Assembly (NCBI RefSeq): GCF_963676815.1
Contig: NZ_OY781365.1
Span: forward strand, 62,001-126,000
Direction: 5' to 3'
Source of the DNA: an uncultured Draconibacterium sp.
Lineage (GTDB): Bacteria; Bacteroidota; Bacteroidia; Bacteroidales; Prolixibacteraceae
DNA: 64,000 nt
The notes beneath the pieces were generated by a model. It saw only the letters and a list, made by a program, of their open reading frames with translations. It was not told where the DNA came from and ran no database searches. Numbering within the stretch: the first letter of the stretch is position 1; the number at the start of each line of letters is the position of its first letter. Below, piece after piece: positions 25,359 through 34,409 of this stretch. The position numbers and the translations under genes were made by a program.

Positions 25359-26207
25359 TTAATTCTCGTCTAAAAACGGAAGAGCAAAATCGGTATACAT
25401 TTCTTTATTCTGAGAAGCACCAACATGATCATCTCCGGGAAGAATCAATAGTTTTGAATTGGGAATAATCCGATACATTTCTAAAAACTCTTCTACCTGG
25501 AAATAAGCGTCACGATCGCCACCCACGACCAAAACCGGTGCCTCTATTTTGGAGGCAGCATTTTTACTTATCCAAACAGGATCACTGTCAACCTTCATCA
25601 GCTTGTTATAAAAATCGACAAACCTATCCGGCTCAGGCATTAACTTTTTTCGGCTAGCTACAAATCGTTTATTATTTTCGATAAAATAATCTGCTGTCAT
25701 TTCTTCCAGCTGTTGTTGCCGTTCTGCTGATCTATCTTTTGCACTTAGCGCACCGGCAATACTCACCACTCTCATCACCCGTTCAGGATAATCAGCAGCC
25801 AGTTTTACGGCCGTAATCGCTCCTGAACTAAATCCCACTACATAAATTCGATCAATGTTTTCGGCGTCTAAAACTTCAATCATATCTTGTGCCAACAACG
25901 CATAACTGTAATCCCTGTCTCCAATTTCTGATTTTCCGTGCCCACGTAGCGCAACTGCAATAACTTTATGGTTTTCAGTCAGAATGGGAAATATATTTTC
26001 AAACTCGTTAATGTACCCGTACAAACTACCATGAATTAATAAAAGCGGTTCGCCACTTCCGTAAATCTCATAGTAAATTTTTGCGTCTTTGGTTTGTATA
26101 TATTTACCGCATTCGGGATTATTACCATAAGGAATTTGTGCCAATAACTGCAGTGGAAATAGTAAAGCAACAAGTATAACTATTCGTTTAAAGTTCAGTT
26201 TATTCAT
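25359..26207 (-). CDS. Secreted alpha/beta hydrolase
   Basis: 282 residues with a signal peptide ending near LLAQIP. The hydrolase core shows the oxyanion segment LLLIHGSLYG, the nucleophile elbow GFSSGA, the acid in VVGGDRDAYF and the catalytic His in GDDHVG. Substrate unknown (esters or lactones are typical). Same strand and 22 bases from the LamG-like gene upstream, so probably one transcript. Confidence 0.85.
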   Translation of the reverse strand: MNKLNFKRIVILVALLFPLQLLAQIPYGNNPECGKYIQTKDAKIYYEIYGSGEPLLLIHGSLYGYINEFENIFPILTENHKVIAVALRGHGKSEIGDRDYSYALLAQDMIEVLDAENIDRIYVVGFSSGAITAVKLAADYPERVMRVVSIAGALSAKDRSAERQQQLEEMTADYFIENNKRFVASRKKLMPEPDRFVDFYNKLMKVDSDPVWISKNAASKIEAPVLVVGGDRDAYFQVEEFLEMYRIIPNSKLLILPGDDHVGASQNKEMYTDFALPFLDEN

Positions 26208-26228
26208 TGAAATTGGTTTTTATTGTTT

Positions 26229-27317
26229 CTAGTCCACCATCTTAATACCATTCATATTTTCAAAACGGGCCTTAAAGCCCCAACCTCCGAAACTTTCCGC
26301 CACCATTACCACAATTTCGTTTTTACCATTTTGTAAATCGAGGTAAACCGAATCGAAATAACCGATGGTTCCCAGAAAACGGTAATCACGACTCCGATAA
26401 ACATCGTTGCCCAGCCAAACTGCTTTGCCATTTACAAATATTTTCGCCACATCGCTAAAACCAAAATTTATCATTTTAACCAGGTCGGTTTCTGATTCAA
26501 TATTGATCGTGAGAATTACAGCATTTCTTTTCTCACCCAAAGCAGCGGTTTTCGAGATATTTAGCAAACCATCGGCTTCTGTATCCCATTTTTTAAATTG
26601 AAGTTGTTTTGTAAAATTCGCAGGTAACAGGTTTTCTTTAATCAGCAGCTCAGCATCGAATGCTTCAGAAACCCGATAACTTTTTATCACTTCATCGCCT
26701 GCCTCTACAATTTCTTTGAAATCTCCCTTTAACTCTGGCGAATCCATCGGAGTAACTTTTATATTGGCAAAACGGGCAGGTCCGTAAAACGCAATTTTTC
26801 CATCGCGCTCGCCCATTTTTAATTCATAAATAACCAGCACCGGTTTTTCCATATCCGAAATATAAACCTCGCCGCGATTACCCGATATCACTAATTTTAC
26901 CGAAAACCACTCATCAAAAACATGTTGTTTTGCCGCACCGTAACCATCGCCGTAATACAATTGCCAGCCTGCATTGCCATTATAAACCGGCGTGTATTGC
27001 ATGGCATCAGGATTACCGCTCTGATGTTTTCGAATGTAAAACTCTTCGGTGTTTCCCATTCCGTCGCCGTGGAAACGAACGCCTGCAAATCCACGTCCGG
27101 GCTGAATGCACATATCAAATTCGATGATTCCATTTTTGAACGAAATATCTTGTGCAATGGCAACTCCCTCATCGGTTTTAATACAGTCTTCACCTTTATA
27201 TTTTTCACTAATTACTTTCCCGTTCAGTTCCCATTCAATTCCGTTCACACTGATTCGCTCCTGCGCAAAAACAGCAAAACTTGCTAATATTAAAAAGATG
27301 CTTACAACAATTTTCAT
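26229..27317 (-). CDS. Secreted LamG/concanavalin A-like domain protein
   Basis: 362 residues with a signal peptide (ILASFAVFA). Residues about 20-190 look like a concanavalin A-like jelly roll: FKNGIIEFDMCIQPGRGFAG, VRFHGDG, NAGWQLYYGDG and IAFYGPARFANIKVTPM. The C-terminal third is another beta-rich region (KIFVNGKAVWLGNDVYRSRD) like carbohydrate-binding sandwiches. No catalytic motif recognised. First gene of the minus-strand run and divergent from the membrane-anchored HTH gene, whose C-terminal domain is of a similar type. Confidence 0.65.
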   Translation of the reverse strand: MKIVVSIFLILASFAVFAQERISVNGIEWELNGKVISEKYKGEDCIKTDEGVAIAQDISFKNGIIEFDMCIQPGRGFAGVRFHGDGMGNTEEFYIRKHQSGNPDAMQYTPVYNGNAGWQLYYGDGYGAAKQHVFDEWFSVKLVISGNRGEVYISDMEKPVLVIYELKMGERDGKIAFYGPARFANIKVTPMDSPELKGDFKEIVEAGDEVIKSYRVSEAFDAELLIKENLLPANFTKQLQFKKWDTEADGLLNISKTAALGEKRNAVILTINIESETDLVKMINFGFSDVAKIFVNGKAVWLGNDVYRSRDYRFLGTIGYFDSVYLDLQNGKNEIVVMVAESFGGWGFKARFENMNGIKMVD

Positions 27318-27362
27318 GGCTTTTATTTTTATGAATTTCGTGAAACAAATTTCAGAAACAAA

Positions 27363-27375
27363 GCTGATAATCAGC
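27363..27375. promoter_or_regulatory. Operator-like palindrome between divergent genes
   Basis: GCTGAT-A-ATCAGC is a perfect 6-bp inverted repeat around one base, in the 149-base gap between the LamG-like gene and the membrane-anchored HTH gene. Candidate regulator binding site; no promoter motif was confirmed beside it. Confidence 0.4.
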
Positions 27376-27466
27376 GTTCAAACCATAGTCAAAACATAAT
27401 CAAAGCGCATTCACACATGAAAAACCAATCGTTCTTATTATTTTTAAGGACCAGAAATAATTAACC

Positions 27467-28738
27467 ATGAATAACGAAGCTGAACAGGAAAAAAATTTCG
27501 TAAAAATAATTGCCCGTAAAATTGCGGAGAAATTGCATGTTGATGATCCGGAGCATTTACAACAGCGCGATTACGAAAACCTGAACCTGAAAATTGAAGA
27601 GAAAACAGGAGTCAACCTGAGTGTTTCAACACTTAAAAGAATTACCAAAAACCAGTTTCAGCGCATTCCGCAAAAAAATACATTAAATGCACTCGCTCAA
27701 TTTCTGGATTATGAAGACTGGTATGATTTTAAAAATAATTATGCTACCGCGGCAAAAACAATAACTAAAAAACAGCGGCTGAACTTTAAGCTGCCAAAAC
27801 GTATGCTGTTCATCCCGGTGGCGGTTATTGCAATAGCTTTATTTGCTATTATTCTTTTAAACAGCAAACCGGCAAAAAGTTACTCCGAAGTTAGTTTTAC
27901 AAGCCGCACAAATGTTAGCAGCGGAGTTCCAAACACGGTTATTTTTGATTACGACATTTCGATGTATGATTTTGACAGCGCCTTTATTCAACAATCGTGG
28001 GATGCACGCAGACGGGCCGAGATTAAAAAGAATGAAAAATATTCCACTTCGGTATATTATTACCCGGGCTATCATCGTGCAAAAATCATGATCAACGATC
28101 AGCTTGTTCGTGAAATTCCGGTTTACATTACAACCGATGGCTGGTTATCGCTAATTCAAAATCCGGAAAACGATTTAATCCCCATTTACGTGAACGAAGA
28201 TTGTATTAAAAACGGCCAAATATACTTACCACCCGAAACGGTTAAAACACATCACATCGATCTTTCGAAGAATAATCATTCAACCTGCTTTTACTTTGTA
28301 AATGATGATTTTAGCGGCGACAGCGACAACTTCGGTTTTGAAACACAAGTAAAAAATAATATTGATGAAGGCGGGCAAGCTTGCCAGGTTTGCGAAATAT
28401 CGGTTTTTGGGGAATATGGAAGGCACGTAGTTCAATTATCAAATCCGGGGTGCATCGGCAGCATTTATCAAAAATTTGGGCCAGAATATGCGATGGGTAG
28501 CAACAACGATTTATCAGCATTCGGCACAAACATGGATGAATGGAATAAGGTTAAATTAGAAATCAGCAACAAAATGGTAACTATTTTACTGAACGATGAG
28601 GAAATCTACACGACTTCGTACGAAGGAAGCAACGGCGATTTAAAAGGCGTTTCGTACCGTTTTGCAGGAAGTGGCGCAGTTGACTATACCAGACTTTATA
28701 ACCCGAAAGGAGAACTCACCTTTTCCTGCGATTTTTAG
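27467..28738 (+). CDS. Membrane-spanning HTH protein with extracytoplasmic beta-rich sensor-like domain
   Basis: 423 residues in three parts. Residues about 1-95 look like a DNA-binding helical domain: SVSTLKRITKNQF, then RIPQKNTLNALAQFLDYEDW, the pattern of XRE-like HTH domains in this phylum. One membrane helix follows (about 115-139, LFIPVAVIAIALFAIILL). The outer part contains a beta-rich middle region and a C-terminal LamG-like domain (FYFVNDDFSGDSDNFGFETQ, MDEWNKVKLEISNKMVTILL). This is the layout of a one-component transmembrane regulator. Its likely target is the divergent LamG-like/hydrolase/nitroreductase run, suggested by the palindrome between them. Family not named; ligand unknown. 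Confidence 0.6.
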   Translation: MNNEAEQEKNFVKIIARKIAEKLHVDDPEHLQQRDYENLNLKIEEKTGVNLSVSTLKRITKNQFQRIPQKNTLNALAQFLDYEDWYDFKNNYATAAKTITKKQRLNFKLPKRMLFIPVAVIAIALFAIILLNSKPAKSYSEVSFTSRTNVSSGVPNTVIFDYDISMYDFDSAFIQQSWDARRRAEIKKNEKYSTSVYYYPGYHRAKIMINDQLVREIPVYITTDGWLSLIQNPENDLIPIYVNEDCIKNGQIYLPPETVKTHHIDLSKNNHSTCFYFVNDDFSGDSDNFGFETQVKNNIDEGGQACQVCEISVFGEYGRHVVQLSNPGCIGSIYQKFGPEYAMGSNNDLSAFGTNMDEWNKVKLEISNKMVTILLNDEEIYTTSYEGSNGDLKGVSYRFAGSGAVDYTRLYNPKGELTFSCDF

Positions 28739-28742
28739 GCAT

Positions 28743-30341
28743 TTACATTTTTACTATCTTTTCTGTTTTAACCTCAACATTGCCCTTTATTATGCGATAA
28801 ATATACACCCCGCGAGGCAATGAAGCGGTATTGATTTCGATATTGTTTTCACCTTTGCTAACAACAGCTTTTTGCGAAAATACCCGGCTACCATTTATGG
28901 TAAAAAAGTCAATCTGTAAACTTATATTGTCATCCGAAGTAACCAGCACATTTAATTGCGTGGTGAATGGACTCGGATACGTTGAAATGGCAAATTGGTA
29001 AGGCACTTCTATTTCTCCATCACAATCGCCCGGCAACATATAATTCAATACTCTCATCCGCTCTACAATCCAGTGTTTTAACCACGAAATTTCGGAGTTG
29101 TAGGTTTGGGCTACGTAATAGTTGGGCCATACATATTCGCCTAAAACCGGCCACCGTAAAAAATTTCGTTCAGCAGGTTCATCCAGTACATTCACCAAAC
29201 TATCAACTACCTGCTCAATTGAATTGTTGGACAATTGAGCGGTGCTTAATTCTTCCCACCTGCATTTTAATGCTTTTGTAAAATACTGATCGCGCAAAAG
29301 GCCTTTCCACCAAAACGGATTCTGCCACTCATCCTCTCCCAGGTCAGCATAAACCTGTAAACCGGTTGTTTCCCAACCGTAGTAATAGTCGGCATTACCA
29401 AAAGCCAGGTTAAAATCCCACAAAGGACCCGCATTTAGTTTTTCATTTTTGTCCTTGTACAAAAAAGTGCTTAAACGGTACCCGTCAACATTTTTCGACA
29501 ACTCATTCATTATAATATAATCAATAAACGAATTAATGTTGGCATAGCTTTGATATCCTTCTAAAGGATCAAAATCTTCGTTATAAACCGCCGTTTCAAA
29601 AGCATCGATATAATTCTGTATGTAATTTGCTTGTTGCGAAGAGATATCTTCCGCTTCTGGCTCCTCATACTGATAATAAGTTATCCTGTTGCTTGCGTTT
29701 TTATAGTTTGAACTCCATCCATCTCCGCCGCTACCGGTAAGTTTGTCGACTTTAACAATGTAACCACCTGTTAACTCTTCGCCATCGTTGTCATCCGCTT
29801 TCAATTTAGCAATATCCAACCGGTTTTTATCGCGCTTAATTTTTTCCATTAACACGTATACACCTTGGTACGAGTCGTTCAGAAATAATTCCACCAATCG
29901 GCATCGCGGAGCATAAGCACCTAACTTTTCGGCTAAAGTGAAAAGAAGCACATTTCTTATCAGCGATTTATCGGAATAAGGAGCATAAAGAATCCAATCC
30001 TCTTCTTCCGGCATACCAAGAAGTGGAAAATCCATATCGGCGCCATCATTATCACGCAACTCAAAACCATACGATTTTTTGGGAAACATTTGCGATGATG
30101 ATCCCCGGATTTCGATGGCAATATTTCCGGTAAAGTGATTGTAATCGGAAAAGGATTCATTTTCTTCACCCGATTCATTCCAGGTAATTCCCATCTGTGC
30201 AATTATTTTGGGTTCGTCCAGTATTTCTTGCTGTGTTGAAATATAAACAAGTGGAAGCGAAGAAGAAAAGTACTTGGTTTGAGCCGTAAGTTTTGCAACA
30301 AGCAACACGGCCATTAAGCATAGGAAGACTTTTAGGTTCAT
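28743..30341 (-). CDS. Secreted CotH kinase family protein with T9SS sorting domain
   Basis: 532 residues with a signal peptide (LLVAKLTAQ). Residues about 45-400 match the CotH protein kinase-like family: IRGSSSQMFPKKSYGFEL, DWILYAPYSDKSLIRN, NDSYQGVYVLMEKIKRDKNR and AGPLWDFNLAFGNADYY (metal-binding Asp). The last 80 residues are a type IX secretion sorting domain (ISTYPSPFTTQLNVLV to ASLPRGVYIYRIIKGN, then EKIVKM). It should be exported across the outer membrane. CotH kinases phosphorylate proteins in spores; here the partner is unknown. Convergent with the HTH gene, four bases apart. Confidence 0.85.
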   Translation of the reverse strand: MNLKVFLCLMAVLLVAKLTAQTKYFSSSLPLVYISTQQEILDEPKIIAQMGITWNESGEENESFSDYNHFTGNIAIEIRGSSSQMFPKKSYGFELRDNDGADMDFPLLGMPEEEDWILYAPYSDKSLIRNVLLFTLAEKLGAYAPRCRLVELFLNDSYQGVYVLMEKIKRDKNRLDIAKLKADDNDGEELTGGYIVKVDKLTGSGGDGWSSNYKNASNRITYYQYEEPEAEDISSQQANYIQNYIDAFETAVYNEDFDPLEGYQSYANINSFIDYIIMNELSKNVDGYRLSTFLYKDKNEKLNAGPLWDFNLAFGNADYYYGWETTGLQVYADLGEDEWQNPFWWKGLLRDQYFTKALKCRWEELSTAQLSNNSIEQVVDSLVNVLDEPAERNFLRWPVLGEYVWPNYYVAQTYNSEISWLKHWIVERMRVLNYMLPGDCDGEIEVPYQFAISTYPSPFTTQLNVLVTSDDNISLQIDFFTINGSRVFSQKAVVSKGENNIEINTASLPRGVYIYRIIKGNVEVKTEKIVKM

Positions 30342-30355
30342 TTAGTTAGTGTATA

Positions 30356-30388
30356 AAAAAAGCCTGAAGAAAATTCTTCAGGCCTTAA
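30356..30388 (-). terminator. Terminator of the DUF1080 gene
   Basis: GCCTGAAGAA (30362-30371) and TTCTTCAGGC (30374-30383) form a perfect 10-bp stem; on the minus strand it is followed by a run of seven T. Confidence 0.8.
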
Positions 30389-30409
30389 AAACATCTATTT
30401 TATTCAGTT

Positions 30410-31162
30410 TTACAATTCACGAATCCAAATGTTTCGGTAACTAACCGGGTTACCATGGTCTTGCAATTGGATTACATCGGCACCGTGTTTTTCAACCGAG
30501 TACTCAGGAATACCAATATATTCCGTAGGTCCGCGCAATTTTGAGTTATTTTGAACCAAAACGCCATTGTGCAGAACTGTTACGGTTGGCGGAGTAAAGT
30601 AAGTGCCATCGTCGTTAAAGCGAGGCGCTGTGTATATAATATCGTAAACCTGCCACTCGCCCGGTCCTTTACATGCATTTACAAGCGGAGCATATTGTTT
30701 GTACAAACTTCCGGCCTGACCATTGCGGTAAGTACGGTTGTTGTAATTATCCAGCACCTGAACTTCGTATCGTTTCTGAAGGAAAACACCACTGTTTCCA
30801 CGTCCCTGGCTTTCGCCAATCACTTCGGCAGGCGACCGCCACTCAATGTGTAACTGAAAATCTTCGAAAACGCGTTTTGTCTGAATAATTCCGGTTCCTC
30901 TTTCTACGGTTACACAACCATCGGCAACTTTCCAGCCAACAGGACCACCATCCTGGTTTGTCCACTCGCGGTCGATATCCACGCCGTCGAATAAAACAAT
31001 GGCATCAGAAGGTGCATCAGCCGGAGTTTCTCCCGGTGTAATTACAGGAACTTCCGGATCCCAGATTTCAGTCATTTCCGGTACCATTCCGGGCATCTCT
31101 TCCTGAGCTACCGCACAAACTGCTACAAAAAGCAGCGCTACAGTCAAAATTCTAATCTTCAT
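30410..31162 (-). CDS. Secreted DUF1080 (3-keto-disaccharide hydrolase) domain protein
   Basis: 250 residues with a signal peptide ending near AVCAVAQ. The single domain matches DUF1080, now called 3-keto-disaccharide hydrolase: IVLFDGVDIDREWTNQDG, DFQLHIEWRSP, GRGNSGVFLQKRYEVQVLD, GPGEWQVYDIIYTAPRF and GHGNPVSYRNIWIREL-like end. Members act on oxidised disaccharides in the periplasm; exact substrate unknown. It stands between two terminators, so it is probably monocistronic. Confidence 0.88.
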   Translation of the reverse strand: MKIRILTVALLFVAVCAVAQEEMPGMVPEMTEIWDPEVPVITPGETPADAPSDAIVLFDGVDIDREWTNQDGGPVGWKVADGCVTVERGTGIIQTKRVFEDFQLHIEWRSPAEVIGESQGRGNSGVFLQKRYEVQVLDNYNNRTYRNGQAGSLYKQYAPLVNACKGPGEWQVYDIIYTAPRFNDDGTYFTPPTVTVLHNGVLVQNNSKLRGPTEYIGIPEYSVEKHGADVIQLQDHGNPVSYRNIWIREL

Positions 31163-31200
31163 TTTTTGTTGATTTAGGTATTTATATTTTGATTAAAAAT

Positions 31201-31229
31201 GCGCTTGGCGGCTCAGAACCGCCAGGCGC
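31201..31229 (-). terminator. Terminator of the phosphomutase-rfb operon
   Basis: GCGCTTGGCGG (31201-31211) pairs with CCGCCAGGCGC (31219-31229) with one G-U pair; on the minus strand an ATTTTTAA tract follows. Confidence 0.8.
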
Positions 31230-31239
31230 TTAAAAATTC

Positions 31240-32982
31240 TTACAATCCCAGTTCTTCCATGATAGCATCGATTTTTGCATCAGCTTTTTGTTCTTCTGCA
31301 TCAAAATCTTCGCGAGCATTCAGTTCGCCGGCAACTTCAAAATAGAACTTAATTTTAGGCTCCGTTCCCGATGGGCGAACCGAAATTTTTGTTCCGTCTT
31401 GTGTAAAAAACTGCAATACATTAGACGTAATTTTCTGATCGATTTTTTTCTCTTCGCCGGTAATTAGGTTTTTAGCAACCAATGTTGAATAATCTTTTAC
31501 CCACTCCATTGGCGAGCCACCCAATTCTTTTGGCGGATCGTTACGGAATTTAGTCATGATCTGCTGAATTTCTTCGGCACCCGACTTTCCTTTACGAACC
31601 ACGTATTTCATTTTCTCGCGCGAGAAACCATATTCCAGGTAAATATCCTGCAACAATTCGTATAATGTTTTACCTTGATCGATCGCCCATGCGGTAATTT
31701 CGGCCATTAAAGCGCAAGCCGAAACAGCGTCCTTATCGCGAACAAAATCAGATGGCATAAAACCAAAGCTCTCTTCGCCTCCACCAATGTATTTTTTCAC
31801 ACCTTCGTTATCGCGAATCACTTCGGCAATAAATTTAAATCCGGTGTACACGTCAAAATATTCGATGTTGTTACGTCGGGCAACTTCAGCAATCATTTCG
31901 GTTGATACGATTGTTTTTACCACAAACTCGTTTCCTTTAAGTTTGCCGGCTTCTTTCATTTTTACAATAATGTAGTAGAAGAAAAGCAGTGCCGTTTGGT
32001 TACCGTTTACAATAATGTATTCGCCTTTGTCATCCTTTACAACAACGCCAATTCTATCCGAATCGGGATCGGAAGCCATCACAACATCTGCATCAATTTC
32101 TGCTGCCTTTTTCATGGCCATTTCCATTGCAGCAGGTTCTTCAGGGTTTGGCGAAACCACTGTTGGGAAATCGCCGCTTACCACATCCTGCTCAGGAATA
32201 TTTATGATGTTTGTAAAACCAAATTCGCGCAAAGCAGCAGGAATTAATTTCACTCCTGTTCCATGAATTGGCGTATAAATGATTTTAATGTCTTTATGGC
32301 GCTCAACAACGTCAGGAGAAATGGAAACTTTTTTTACTTCTGCCAGGAATTTGTTATCCATTTCCTCTCCCAATATCTCAATTAACTCGTCAGGACCATC
32401 GAATTTAATGTCCTCCGGTTTTATTTTGGCCACTTCGTTAACGATGTTAACATCGTGTGGCCCAACAATCTGAGAACCATCTTCCCAATACGCTTTGTAT
32501 CCGTTGTATTCTTTTGGATTGTGCGATGCCGTTAAAATAATTCCACTCTGGCAACCTAGTTCGCGAATTGCAAACGAAAGCTCCGGAGTTGGTCTTAAAT
32601 CGTCGAATAAATATGCTTTTATTCCGTTGGCGGCAAATATCTTAGCACTGGTTTCAGAAAACAAACGACTGTTATTTCGACAGTCGTGACCGATAGCCAC
32701 TTTTATTTCATCAAGATCGGCAAAATTTTTCTTCAGGTAATTACTTAATCCCTGCGTTGCAGCACCAACAGTATATATGTTCATACGATTGGTTCCAACT
32801 CCCATAATGCCACGAAGACCGCCGGTTCCGAACTCCAAACTGCGGTAAAAAGAATCAATCAGCTCGGTTGGATCTTCAGCATCAAGCAATGCCTGAACCT
32901 GGACTCTTGTTTCTTCATCATAAGTATCCGAAAGCCACTCCTGTGCTTTCGCTCTTACTTCCAATAATTCTTGATTTTCCAT
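31240..32982 (-). CDS. Phosphoglucomutase/phosphomannomutase family protein
   Basis: Alpha-D-phosphohexomutase of 580 residues, starting at ATG 32982 (an upstream in-frame ATG at 33012 lies inside rfbD). The phosphoserine loop is IILTASHNPKEYNGYK, the metal loop ASDPDSDRIG, the sugar-recognition segment GGGEESFGFM and the phosphate-binding loop RPSGTEPKIK. It interconverts hexose 1- and 6-phosphates, supplying glucose-1-phosphate for RfbA in the same gene cluster. It starts two bases after the rfbD stop codon. Confidence 0.93.
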   Translation of the reverse strand: MENQELLEVRAKAQEWLSDTYDEETRVQVQALLDAEDPTELIDSFYRSLEFGTGGLRGIMGVGTNRMNIYTVGAATQGLSNYLKKNFADLDEIKVAIGHDCRNNSRLFSETSAKIFAANGIKAYLFDDLRPTPELSFAIRELGCQSGIILTASHNPKEYNGYKAYWEDGSQIVGPHDVNIVNEVAKIKPEDIKFDGPDELIEILGEEMDNKFLAEVKKVSISPDVVERHKDIKIIYTPIHGTGVKLIPAALREFGFTNIINIPEQDVVSGDFPTVVSPNPEEPAAMEMAMKKAAEIDADVVMASDPDSDRIGVVVKDDKGEYIIVNGNQTALLFFYYIIVKMKEAGKLKGNEFVVKTIVSTEMIAEVARRNNIEYFDVYTGFKFIAEVIRDNEGVKKYIGGGEESFGFMPSDFVRDKDAVSACALMAEITAWAIDQGKTLYELLQDIYLEYGFSREKMKYVVRKGKSGAEEIQQIMTKFRNDPPKELGGSPMEWVKDYSTLVAKNLITGEEKKIDQKITSNVLQFFTQDGTKISVRPSGTEPKIKFYFEVAGELNAREDFDAEEQKADAKIDAIMEELGL

Positions 32983-32984
32983 GA

Positions 32985-33842
32985 TTATTCTCTTTCTAGA
33001 TGTTTTATACAAATTTTTAAACTATCGCGCCAATATGGAACCTCCACGCCATATGTTTCTTTAATTTTAGCTTTATTCAACACACTGTAGGCCGGGCGTT
33101 TTGCCGGAGTAGGAAAATTTTCGGACAATACCGGTTTTACCTTACATTGAACATTTGAAAGTTCGAAAATTGCTAAAGCAAAATCGTACCAGCTGGCCAC
33201 TCCTTCGTTGGAATAATGATAAATGCCCGGCACAAACTTTTCACTTTCGGCTATTTTTAAAATTGCAGCAGCCAAATCGGCTGCATAAGTGGGCGATCCA
33301 ACCTGATCGAAAACCACACCCAACTCATCTCTATCGACACCAAGCCGAAGCATGGTTTTTACAAAGTTATTGCCGAATGTTGAATACAACCAGGCAGTTC
33401 TGATAATTACCGTATCCGGATTTTCGGTCTGACAATTTTGTTCGCCTTCCAGTTTTGTTTTTCCGTAAGCTCCATTTGGCGCCACCTCATCAACTTCGTT
33501 GTAAGGTAAATGCCCAACTCCTGAAAAAACATAATCGGTTGAAACGTGTATTAACCGGGCACCATTGGCTTTTGCATATTTTGCAAGCAACTTGGGTGCC
33601 AGTGCATTTACTTTTTGTGCCGTTTCAAAATCCGACTCAGCCTTGTCAACAGCTGTGTAGGCAGCACAATTTATTACCAGCTGAAAACCATTTTCCTCAA
33701 AGTAGTTTTTCACCTGGTCTTCATTGGTAATATCTAACGAATCAACATCGGTAAAAACAAATTCCCAACCGGGGTAATTTTTACTTAACAGATTTAATTC
33801 GTTGCCCAATTGTCCGTATGCGCCTGTTACTAATATCTTCAT
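32985..33842 (-). CDS. rfbD: dTDP-4-dehydrorhamnose reductase RfbD
   Basis: 285-residue short-chain dehydrogenase fold performing the last step of dTDP-L-rhamnose synthesis. N-terminal LVTGAYGQLGNEL binds the nucleotide; the catalytic Tyr-Lys lie in NGAYGKTKLEGE, and STDYVFSG and TAWLYSTFGNNF are family segments. The start overlaps the rfbC stop by four bases. Confidence 0.94.
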   Translation of the reverse strand: MKILVTGAYGQLGNELNLLSKNYPGWEFVFTDVDSLDITNEDQVKNYFEENGFQLVINCAAYTAVDKAESDFETAQKVNALAPKLLAKYAKANGARLIHVSTDYVFSGVGHLPYNEVDEVAPNGAYGKTKLEGEQNCQTENPDTVIIRTAWLYSTFGNNFVKTMLRLGVDRDELGVVFDQVGSPTYAADLAAAILKIAESEKFVPGIYHYSNEGVASWYDFALAIFELSNVQCKVKPVLSENFPTPAKRPAYSVLNKAKIKETYGVEVPYWRDSLKICIKHLERE

Positions 33843-34402
33843 TTTGATTGGTATTCAAAATTTATTTGAGCATTTTCAAATGCCGGTGCATTTTGATCTT
33901 TTTCAGATACAATTGCCTCTTCACGTTTTACCATCCAGTCAATTCCTAATGTTTTGTCAAAAGGATGAATTGAACTTTCTGCATCGCGATTATATAAATT
34001 ATCACATTTGTAGGTAAAAATAGCCGTTTCGCTTAAAACAGAGAAGCCATGAGCAAAGCCTCGTGGAACATATAACTGTTTCTTATTATTTTCGCTTAGT
34101 TCGAGACCAAACGATTTTCCGAATGTTGGCGAACCTTTACGCAAATCAACGGCTACATCGTAAACGCTACCCTGTATTACACGTACCAGTTTTGCCTGAG
34201 CGGCTTCGCCAAGCTGGTAATGCAAACCACGAACAACACCCTTTACCGAGCGCGATTCATTATCTTGTATAAATGGTCTTTCTATTCCGGCCTCACGGTA
34301 TTTTTCCTGGTGGTACGATTCGAAAAAGTAACCCCGATCATCTTCAAACACCCGCGGTTCAATAATTACCAATCCCGGGATCCCTGTCTCTACTATATTC
34401 AT
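33839..34402 (-). CDS. rfbC: dTDP-4-dehydrorhamnose 3,5-epimerase RfbC
   Basis: 187-residue cupin-fold epimerase. The family signatures are PRVFEDDRGYFFESY, FIQDNESRSVKGVVRGLHYQ (with the catalytic His in the RGLHYQ part), GSVYDVAVDLRKGSPTFG and PRGFAHGFSVLSE. Overlaps rfbD by four bases and follows rfbA by seven. Confidence 0.95.
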   Translation of the reverse strand: MNIVETGIPGLVIIEPRVFEDDRGYFFESYHQEKYREAGIERPFIQDNESRSVKGVVRGLHYQLGEAAQAKLVRVIQGSVYDVAVDLRKGSPTFGKSFGLELSENNKKQLYVPRGFAHGFSVLSETAIFTYKCDNLYNRDAESSIHPFDKTLGIDWMVKREEAIVSEKDQNAPAFENAQINFEYQSK

Positions 34403-34409
34403 CTTTTAA

